64,000 nucleotides of DNA from Cellvibrio sp. pealriver (lineage in GTDB: Bacteria; Pseudomonadota; Gammaproteobacteria; Pseudomonadales; Cellvibrionaceae), in NCBI RefSeq assembly GCF_001183545.1, contig NZ_KQ236688.1, positions 2,323,149 to 2,387,148 on the forward strand. Reading direction: 5' to 3'. Shown here piece after piece: positions 56,676 to 64,000 of this stretch (position 1 is its first letter; each line of letters opens with the position of its first letter). The notes beneath the pieces were generated by a model. It saw only the letters and a list, made by a program, of their open reading frames with translations. It did not search any database and had not been told where the DNA came from. Position numbers and translations under genes: made by a program.

Positions 56676-57341
56676 TCAAAGAGCAGAAAGCTGCCTTAAC
56701 AAAATCACCGTCAAGTCGGCTTTCAGCTGAGCTAAATAGCCATGAAAAAAATGCCCAGCTTCAGGATAGCGCAATAATTCAGCAGGGCTACCCAAGGTAT
56801 CGATCCAAGCATAAACCCCTTCTGCAAATACGCGCTCATCCTTGTCCCCTTGAATCACCGTCAGCGCACAAGGAAACCGGCCATCGCAATCATAGGGATA
56901 GCGTTCCACGGGTGGTGCAACCAAGGTGAGATGCTGAACGCCATCAACCTGATAACAGGCCTGTGCTGCAATAGAGGAACCAAATGAAAAACCTGCAAGC
57001 AGGAGCCCAACACCCGGCATGGCTTGCTTGGCCCATTTGAGCACAGCAAGCAGATCCTGTAATTCGCCAATAGCGTTATCAAAACAGCCTGCGCTTTTGC
57101 CTACACCACGAAAATTAAAGCGCAACACGTGAATACCAAGATCACGATACGTCCGCATTAATGTGGTCACGACCTTATTGTCCATAGTGCCACCATGAAC
57201 AGGATGAGGATGACAAATCACTACCAACCGGTTTTGTCCCGCAAAATGACCGGCTTCATCCCCCTGATGAACGCTAGATTCTATTTGACCTGCAGGCCCG
57301 GGAATCAAGACCTGCTCTTCTTTTGCGAATGGAAAATTCAT
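56676..57341 (-). CDS. Alpha/beta hydrolase (YdeN/dienelactone-hydrolase-like)
   Basis: A 221-residue cytosolic hydrolase. HPHPVHGGTMDNK supplies the oxyanion loop near residue 43, nucleophile Ser is in GFSFGSS (about residue 117), an Asp in the IQGDKDERV segment and His in YPEAGHFFHG complete the triad. The family hydrolyses esters or lactones; the natural substrate is unknown. It is divergent from yhcB and precedes zapE by 86 bases, so they may be co-transcribed. Confidence 0.85.
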   Translation of the reverse strand: MNFPFAKEEQVLIPGPAGQIESSVHQGDEAGHFAGQNRLVVICHPHPVHGGTMDNKVVTTLMRTYRDLGIHVLRFNFRGVGKSAGCFDNAIGELQDLLAVLKWAKQAMPGVGLLLAGFSFGSSIAAQACYQVDGVQHLTLVAPPVERYPYDCDGRFPCALTVIQGDKDERVFAEGVYAWIDTLGSPAELLRYPEAGHFFHGYLAQLKADLTVILLRQLSAL

Positions 57342-57484
57342 CTACAGCCCCAGCAATAAAGTGCGCACACGCACAGCACGATAATTTTTGCCCATTTTAA
57401 TGAGAAAATGGACTTATAATAGAGATATCAATGTCTTCGGCTGCATATGATTCATAAGGCAGCCATGCTCAGTAGGAGATTTCC

Positions 57485-57991
57485 GTGTATTCATTCAGTG
57501 CTGTCGCTATTACCGGTGTAGTGTGTTTGTTGATAGGTGCGGGGCTCGGCGCTCTCGCGCTTTATGTTTTTCGCACAAAATTACTTGGGCGCGATATAGA
57601 ACAGCGCCTGCATGAAGCAGAAAGCTCACTGCAAGGTTATCAGCGCGATGTAGCCGAGCATTTTGCCCAAACATCACAGCTAGTAAACAACCTGACCAAT
57701 GCCTATCGCGATGTTCATGAACATTTGGCGAATGGTGCACTGAAACTGGCTACACCTGCTATTAGCCGTCAAATTCTGGATTCGGCCAATAATAATCTTG
57801 GCTCGGAGAGCAAAGCCTACATTAACGAACAACGTATCGAGCCGCCGAGAGACTGGGCACCAAAAGCTCCCGGTGCAAAAGGCGCACTCAGTGACGATTA
57901 CGATCTTCGTGACGATCACCACGAAAAGGTCAACATGCCAACCGAATCGGCAGATGACTATGATTTTGATGGCAAAGCCAATCGTTATTAA
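57485..57991 (+). CDS. yhcB: YhcB/ZapG (DUF1043) inner-membrane protein
   Basis: A 168-residue protein with one N-terminal membrane helix (about residues 7-29), then a coiled coil to about residue 80 with the HFAQTSQLVNNLTNAYRDVHEHLA motif, and a charged, disordered tail. E. coli YhcB (ZapG) has this layout and takes part in cell division and envelope growth. The GTG at 57485 follows GGAG six bases upstream. A terminator lies 60 bases past the stop. Confidence 0.9.
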   Translation: MYSFSAVAITGVVCLLIGAGLGALALYVFRTKLLGRDIEQRLHEAESSLQGYQRDVAEHFAQTSQLVNNLTNAYRDVHEHLANGALKLATPAISRQILDSANNNLGSESKAYINEQRIEPPRDWAPKAPGAKGALSDDYDLRDDHHEKVNMPTESADDYDFDGKANRY

Positions 57992-58050
57992 ATAGTTTCC
58001 GGGCTAACTGATAGCCACGGTTGCGAACAGGACGTCGAACCATACTGCAT

Positions 58051-58072
58051 AACCCCGCATCGCGGGGTTTTT
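58051..58072 (+). terminator. Terminator between yhcB and the DegS-like gene
   Basis: AACCCCGC pairs with GCGGGGTT around ATC, followed by a T-run. A longer reading of the next gene from 58021 would cross it. Confidence 0.88.
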
Positions 58073-58119
58073 GTTGGCTTGTGAAAGCCAACGTGAAAAT
58101 ATCGACGGAGACGTTTTGC

Positions 58120-59241
58120 ATGTTCTTACAGCGCGTGCTGCACTTTATTGGCTGGCCAGTGACCGCAGGCATTATCATTGCGCTACTTGCACTTTTGCTT
58201 TTCCCTCAATTGCGTCAACCCGCGACTCTACCAGTAACCAAAACATCACCCGTGCAATACGGTATGGTTTCGTATGCTGATGCCGTTAACCGCGCAGCAC
58301 CCGCGGTGGTCAATGTGTACACCGAAAAACGCGTATTGCAACGCTATCAAAACCTCTACAACCATCCGCTTTATCGTCAACTCTATAATAGATCCAATAC
58401 TCCTGAGCAGCAGCGGATGCAAAATACGCTGGGCTCTGGGGTTATCGTCGATGCGCAAGGCCACATACTCACCAACAAGCACGTTGTGAATGGTGCCGAT
58501 AAGATTTTAGTTCTGCTTTACGATGGGCGCGGCGCATCGGCCGAGTTAATTGGCACTGATCCGGAAAATGATTTGGCGGTGCTCAAAATCAACGCCGATA
58601 ATTTAAATCCAATTACTATCGGCAATTCCAACCATATTCGCGTAGGCGATGTGGTACTTGCCATTGGCAATCCATTTGGTGTTGGCCAGAGCGTTAGCCA
58701 AGGTATTGTCAGCGCAACAGGGCGTTGGAATTTAGGTATCAATAGTGCCGAAAATTTCATTCAAACCGATGCAGCAATTAACCCTGGCAACTCCGGCGGA
58801 GCATTGATTGATGCTTATGGCAATTTGATAGGTATTAATACCGCCATGCTGGATGAAACCGGAGCATCCGTAGGCATTAGCTTTGCAGTTCCTGCGGAAA
58901 AAGCGATGAACTCCTTGCGCCAAATTATCGAGTATGGAGAGGTTCGTCGCGGCTGGCTGGGGCTCGCTGTCAACTCACTGACCCATGAACAAATTAAAGA
59001 GATGGGCTTGAACGGACTGGTTGTCACCGAGATCGAAGGCAAAAGCCCTGCAGAAAAAGCAGGATTCCAAAAAGGCGACATTATTACCCATATAGATGGA
59101 GTCGCTCTGATCGATGCACCGTCACTTGTCAATTCCTTGCGCAATATCCAACCCAATGCAGAAATCACCTTCAAAGTGATTCGCAACGGCGAATTGAAAG
59201 AGCTAAACGCGATTGCAGGTTTTCCCCCTACCAAAACCTAA
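58120..59241 (+). CDS. DegS/AlgW-like periplasmic serine protease
   Basis: A 373-residue protein anchored by an N-terminal membrane helix (about residues 10-30). The trypsin-like domain has His in NKHVV (about residue 127), Asp in NDLAVLK, and Ser in GNSGGA (about 225). A PDZ domain (about 270-365) binds outer-membrane protein C-termini and activates the protease. DegS and AlgW cut anti-sigma factors to start the sigma-E envelope stress response. The ATG at 58120 follows GGAG nine bases upstream. Confidence 0.9.
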   Translation: MFLQRVLHFIGWPVTAGIIIALLALLLFPQLRQPATLPVTKTSPVQYGMVSYADAVNRAAPAVVNVYTEKRVLQRYQNLYNHPLYRQLYNRSNTPEQQRMQNTLGSGVIVDAQGHILTNKHVVNGADKILVLLYDGRGASAELIGTDPENDLAVLKINADNLNPITIGNSNHIRVGDVVLAIGNPFGVGQSVSQGIVSATGRWNLGINSAENFIQTDAAINPGNSGGALIDAYGNLIGINTAMLDETGASVGISFAVPAEKAMNSLRQIIEYGEVRRGWLGLAVNSLTHEQIKEMGLNGLVVTEIEGKSPAEKAGFQKGDIITHIDGVALIDAPSLVNSLRNIQPNAEITFKVIRNGELKELNAIAGFPPTKT

Positions 59242-59264
59242 GTGGATTTTTCTTATGACCTAAT

Positions 59265-59298
59265 AAAAAAACGGGTGCAATTTTGCACCCGTTTTTTT
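59265..59298. terminator. Bidirectional terminator between the protease gene and hisD
   Basis: AAAAAAACGGGTGCAA pairs with TTGCACCCGTTTTTTT around TT. The genes converge here. Confidence 0.93.
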
Positions 59299-59328
59299 AC
59301 ACAATACTGAAAAACTTTTTCAATATTG

Positions 59329-60636
59329 TCACTCGATAATACGATACTCCGCCGAGCGCGCATGCGCTTCAAGATATTCACTGCGTGCAAGCACCGATGC
59401 TGTTTTGGACAACTCTGATGCACCCGATGCCGAGCACATAATAATCGAGCTGCGCTTTTGGAAATCGTACACACCCAGTGGCGATGAGAAGCGCGCAGTA
59501 CCTGAGGTGGGCAATACGTGGTTGGGGCCAGCGCAATAATCGCCCAGTGCTTCCGGAGTAAAACGACCCATAAAAATCGCGCCCGCGTGGCGCACTTTTG
59601 GCAACCAGGCTTCCGGGTCAGCAATCGACAATTCCAAATGCTCAGGCGCAATACGATTACTCACGGCAATCGCCTGCTCCATATCTGCAACTTTAATCAA
59701 GGCACCGCGATTTTTTAACGACACGCTGGCGATACTTTCGCGCGCAAGTGTTGGCAACAATTTTTTAATAGATGCTTCAACCTTATCCAAATATTCCGCA
59801 TCCGGGCACAGCAAAATCGATTGCGCCTGTTCATCGTGCTCGGCCTGACTGAATAAATCCATGGCGATCCAATCGGGGTCGGTCAAACCATCGCACACCA
59901 CTAAAATTTCAGAAGGGCCAGCGATCATATCAATCGCCACCTGGCCAAATACCGCGCGCTTGGCCGTCGCTACATAGATATTACCAGGGCCGACAATTTT
60001 ATCGACTTTAGCAATGGTTTCCGTTCCGTAGGCAAGCGCCGCAACTGCTTGCGCACCACCAATCGTAATGACGCGATCCACGCCCGCAATCGCTGCAGCT
60101 GCCAACACCATTGGGCTGATTTCACCATCGGGCGCGGGCACTACCATCGTTAATTCATCAACACCTGCGACCTTGGCCGGAATCGCATTCATCAACACCG
60201 ATGAAGGGTAAGACGCTTTACCACCGGGCACATACAACCCCACACGCTCCATCGCCGAAATTTGCTGGCCAAGCACAGTGCCGTCAGCTTCCGTGTAGCG
60301 CCATGAACTTTGCAATTGATGCTGGTGATAACTGCGAATACGTTCAGCAGCAACTTCCAGGGCAGCACGTTGCTCAGGGCGGATTTGCATCAGCGCATTT
60401 TGTAATTCTGCTGGCGTGACAACAAAATCATTCATGCTTTGCGCTGCACGACGGTCAAATTTATTGGTGAACTCCACCACTGCAATATCACCGCGCGTTT
60501 TCACTTGATGCAAGATGTCATCGACAACTGCTGCAACACGGGTATCACTTACCGATTCCCAGGCCAACAATTGATCCAACTGCTGATTAAAATCGCTTTG
60601 ACTTGCATCCAAACGGGTGATGATAGAGTCAGACAT
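59329..60636 (-). CDS. hisD: Histidinol dehydrogenase
   Basis: A 435-residue zinc enzyme that oxidises histidinol to histidine in two steps. The motifs are the zinc-binding [16 protein letters not shown] and IAPEHLELS blocks, the [13 protein letters not shown] nucleotide-binding segment and [12 protein letters not shown]. The ATG at 60636 is preferred over an upstream start at 60729, which would include the hisG-hisD spacer. In most relatives hisC follows; here a terminator and the protease gene are found instead. Confidence 0.94.
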   Translation of the reverse strand: MSDSIITRLDASQSDFNQQLDQLLAWESVSDTRVAAVVDDILHQVKTRGDIAVVEFTNKFDRRAAQSMNDFVVTPAELQNALMQIRPEQRAALEVAAERIRSYHQHQLQSSWRYTEADGTVLGQQISAMERVGLYVPGGKASYPSSVLMNAIPAKVAGVDELTMVVPAPDGEISPMVLAAAAIAGVDRVITIGGAQAVAALAYGTETIAKVDKIVGPGNIYVATAKRAVFGQVAIDMIAGPSEILVVCDGLTDPDWIAMDLFSQAEHDEQAQSILLCPDAEYLDKVEASIKKLLPTLARESIASVSLKNRGALIKVADMEQAIAVSNRIAPEHLELSIADPEAWLPKVRHAGAIFMGRFTPEALGDYCAGPNHVLPTSGTARFSSPLGVYDFQKRSSIIMCSASGASELSKTASVLARSEYLEAHARSAEYRIIE

Positions 60637-60689
60637 GGAATTCTCTTTTAGACACAGAGTTAGACAAGATGAACTGATAATGCCGCTGA

Positions 60690-60723
60690 TCAATTGCAAA
60701 TGCACATTGGCATTTGCAATTGA
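60690..60723. promoter_or_regulatory. 13-base-pair hairpin between hisG and hisD
   Basis: TCAATTGCAAATG at 60690-60702 is the perfect complement of CATTTGCAATTGA at 60711-60723, with an eight-base loop. It falls in the 99-base gap between the hisG stop and hisD start. With no T-run it may set relative expression or be an operator. Confidence 0.5.
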
Positions 60724-60735
60724 GGACATAAAAAA

Positions 60736-61371
60736 CTAATCGACTGCAACTGCCTTGGCGATATAGTCGATAATGTTTTGGATTTGTACGTGTTTCATTT
60801 TCATCGATGCTTTGTTCACGATCAAACGCGAGCTAATATCTGCAATAAAATCGCGCGGCTCCAAACCATTCGCACGCAGGGTATTGCCGGTATCGACAAT
60901 ATCCACAATTTCGTCGGCCAAATTCATAATCGGAGCCAATTCCATCGCACCGTAAAGTTTGATGATGTCAGTTTGACGACCTTGGGATGCGTAATATTGT
61001 TTGGCGATATTCACATACTTGGTAGCAACACGAATACGACCAGCCGGCAGGGATTCGCCCTTCACGCCAGCGGTCATTAATTTGCAGCGTGCGATATTTA
61101 AATCGAGCGGTTCGTACAACCCTTCAGCACCGTTTTCCATCAAGGTGTCTTTTCCGGAAATGCCCATATCGGCTGCACCAAATTGCACGTAGGTGGGAAC
61201 ATCTGCACCGCGCAACAATAAAAAACGCACATTGGGCTGGGTAGTTTCAAATACCAGCTTGCGGCTTTTTTCCATATCTTCAAGCGGGCGAATATCCGCT
61301 GCCGCCAGCAGTGGTAATGTCTCTTCCAGAATGCGCCCTTTGGTGAGCGCGATGGTCAGGGTTTGACTCAT
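60736..61371 (-). CDS. hisG: ATP phosphoribosyltransferase, short form
   Basis: A 211-residue HisG-S enzyme that couples ATP and PRPP in the first step of histidine synthesis. The TKGRI start, the GKDTLMENG segment and the PRPP loop [12 protein letters not shown] are visible. The short form lacks the C-terminal regulatory domain and needs HisZ, whose gene is not in this window. The ATG at 61371 is preferred; an earlier start at 61431 would overlap the murA end. It follows murA by 28 bases. Confidence 0.94.
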   Translation of the reverse strand: MSQTLTIALTKGRILEETLPLLAAADIRPLEDMEKSRKLVFETTQPNVRFLLLRGADVPTYVQFGAADMGISGKDTLMENGAEGLYEPLDLNIARCKLMTAGVKGESLPAGRIRVATKYVNIAKQYYASQGRQTDIIKLYGAMELAPIMNLADEIVDIVDTGNTLRANGLEPRDFIADISSRLIVNKASMKMKHVQIQNIIDYIAKAVAVD

Positions 61372-61399
61372 GGGTTTTACCTTTTTTATACCTTTGCGC

Positions 61400-62734
<1,335 letters not shown>

Positions 62735-62989
62735 TTACTGCTGTTGTTGCTGCTGTTGCCACTGCTCGGGCGTGAAGGATTTGATGTAATCCACCGCGTG
62801 GATGCTGCGGTCAGCAAATTGCGCACTCAAAGTGGACAACACCAACTGCTGCTTTTTAACAGGGGTCAAACCGGCAAATGCAGGGCTTACGACCACCAGA
62901 CCTACATGATCACCCATGACATCGACCGATTTGACATCGCAATCCGGGATTTGGCTTTCAATCAGCGCTTTGATTTGTTCAGCTTGCAT
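62735..62989 (-). CDS. ibaG: BolA-family protein IbaG
   Basis: An 84-residue BolA-like protein with the class II fold and the VVVSPAFAGLTPVKKQQLV segment; a conserved His follows in IHAVDY. IbaG binds iron-sulfur clusters with monothiol glutaredoxins and is acid-induced in E. coli. The C-terminus ends in a glutamine run (WQQQQQQQ) from a CAA/CAG repeat, an unusual addition. It lies 69 bases ahead of murA. Confidence 0.9.
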   Translation of the reverse strand: MQAEQIKALIESQIPDCDVKSVDVMGDHVGLVVVSPAFAGLTPVKKQQLVLSTLSAQFADRSIHAVDYIKSFTPEQWQQQQQQQ

Positions 62990-63086
62990 AGAATTACTCG
63001 ATTAAGAAGGGCTGTGATCAGAAATGAGGCGCGAAGTTTACCGGAATGTCGCTAATATCGCATCCAAAAATCAGCCTCCATAAAGC

Positions 63087-63114
63087 AAAACCCCCGGCAC
63101 AGGCCGGGGGTTTT
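63087..63114. terminator. Terminator after mlaC
   Basis: AAAACCCCCGGC pairs with GCCGGGGGTTTT around ACAG. It ends transcription of mlaC before ibaG. Confidence 0.9.
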
Positions 63115-63139
63115 GTCGATTTGACAGTCGCAAATGCGG

Positions 63140-63754
63140 TTATGCATCAACCAACCAATTGGCGATCACTTTATCAATATCGCCATTGTATTTTTTAAGG
63201 CTCGCCTTGAATTGACCACTGAACGACTGACCCAGGTTTACGCCATTGAGCACTACATTGATCAATTTCCACTCGCCTGATTTTTCCTTGCGCATGGTGT
63301 AGTTCAACTTGTGGGTCGTGCCATCGGTCGACACTTCTTGCTTGACCACTTGGCGATTAGGGTTGCTGTCATCCACCCCTGCAATCACAACCTTGCTGTC
63401 GGCATAACCCAAAACACCCTTACCAAGCGATTTGACCATGCCATCTTTGAAGACTTTTTGGAATTGTTCACGTTGTGCCGGAGTAGCTTGTTTATACGCC
63501 TTGCCCATCACAGAAGCAGCAATAAACGGAAAGTTCACTACACCATCAAGCGCCCCCTCCACTTGTTTGAAATACGCATCGTCCGCTGTATTGGACGCTT
63601 TTTTGGCTTTAACCAAGCCAAACAATTCTTGCGCGACCGATTCCACAATGACCTTTGGCGATTCAGTTGCAGGTACTTGAGCCATGACATTAGCCGCAAA
63701 CAACACAGATAACCCGAGTACAACACCAGACAATTTGGTGAGCAGATATTTCAT
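63140..63754 (-). CDS. mlaC: Phospholipid-binding protein MlaC
   Basis: A 204-residue periplasmic protein with a signal peptide ending VMA-Q. The MlaC/Ttg2D fold is shown by FPFIAASVMGKAYKQATPAQREQF, the FKDGMVKSL segment and WKLINVVLNGVNLG. It carries phospholipids between the outer membrane and the MlaFEDB importer. Normally it lies inside mlaFEDCB; here no mlaD precedes it within the 246 bases to the edge, and a terminator, not mlaB, follows. The ATG at 63754 follows AAGG. Confidence 0.93.
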   Translation of the reverse strand: MKYLLTKLSGVVLGLSVLFAANVMAQVPATESPKVIVESVAQELFGLVKAKKASNTADDAYFKQVEGALDGVVNFPFIAASVMGKAYKQATPAQREQFQKVFKDGMVKSLGKGVLGYADSKVVIAGVDDSNPNRQVVKQEVSTDGTTHKLNYTMRKEKSGEWKLINVVLNGVNLGQSFSGQFKASLKKYNGDIDKVIANWLVDA

Positions 63755-64000
63755 CGTAAAACCTTCCATTAATTGAAACAGAACGATTAAGCCGTATGGC
63801 GTTAAACCAACACTCAGACAACGCTAATTCCTTATGGTGCCATTCTTTATGCGATGTTTATGATCGTGGCGAGTTATTAAGCCGGAGGCGTAGCGAGCAG
63901 ATTTGCGGCGCGAACTATAGCATCCAGCGCATGACAGGGATAAGTCGCCACAGGAAAAAAGACGTAAACTTCCCTCGCCTTGTTTTTCTTGAAAGTTATA
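63755..64000. other. Right-hand leader region of mlaC
   Basis: No coding frame reaching mlaC is seen on either strand in the last 246 bases. The region would hold the mlaC promoter; no element was recognised. Confidence 0.5.

Noticed and set aside
58021-58119. An upstream extension of the DegS-like protease by 33 codons
   Set aside because: It would include the yhcB terminator; the ATG at 58120 has GGAG nine bases upstream and begins at the membrane anchor.
59253-59651. A 132-codon minus-strand frame
   Set aside because: It is out of frame inside hisD and runs into the terminator region.

Overview
The window looks like chromosomal DNA of a polysaccharide-degrading gammaproteobacterium, most plausibly Cellvibrio or a close relative. 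That is an inference from gene content: a GH51 arabinofuranosidase, a GH26 mannanase lipoprotein, uronate and aldose catabolism genes, and typical gammaproteobacterial housekeeping blocks (minCDE, pst-phoU, rplM-rpsI-pet-sspB, ibaG-murA-hisG-hisD). No rRNA, tRNA, CRISPR array or intact insertion sequence was seen.

Region 1 (1-7.8 kb) is accessory. A leftward operon holds a SNF2-type helicase, a TrlF-like protein (PHP domain plus SMC-like ATPase) and an OLD-like AAA ATPase cut by the window edge; it resembles an anti-phage or DNA-processing module. Beside it lie an orphan AbrB-type antitoxin gene and an AT-rich stretch with repeated TGTCCAT motifs.

Region 2 (7.9-16 kb) carries a YbdG-like mechanosensitive channel, a RoxA-like diheme cytochrome, a YjgR ATPase, a YceI lipoprotein, a DEDDh exonuclease and the minCDE division-site operon.

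Region 3 (16-32 kb) is a mix of envelope and metabolic genes: a DUF3300 lipoprotein, an M50 protease, a CvfB-like RNA-binding protein, a Gfo/Idh/MocA oxidoreductase, DUF1415 and DUF1456 genes, an acetyltransferase, and a PEP-CTERM protein behind a sigma-54 type promoter. It continues with the yjfL-yjfM-yjfC-like trio, an MFP/ABC/permease export operon, an MltB-like transglycosylase and cysK.

Region 4 (32-43.7 kb) is for plant polysaccharides and their sugars: GH51, GH26, glucuronate isomerase, a SMP-30 lactonase, an SSS symporter, a XylB-like aldose dehydrogenase and a GntR/FCD regulator. An SOS-controlled dinB sits inside it. Extracellular or surface hydrolysis, sodium-coupled uptake and aldose or uronate oxidation fit together as one catabolic route.

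Region 5 (43.8-50.8 kb) is the phosphate regulon block pstS, then pstC-pstA-pstB-phoU, with candidate Pho boxes ahead of both pstS and pstC.

Region 6 (50.8-64 kb) is housekeeping: sspB, a fused cytochrome b-c1 gene with the Rieske gene, rpsI-rplM, zapE, an alpha/beta hydrolase, yhcB, a DegS-like protease, hisD, hisG, murA, ibaG and a stand-alone mlaC. Expected neighbours sspA and mlaB are absent from their usual places.
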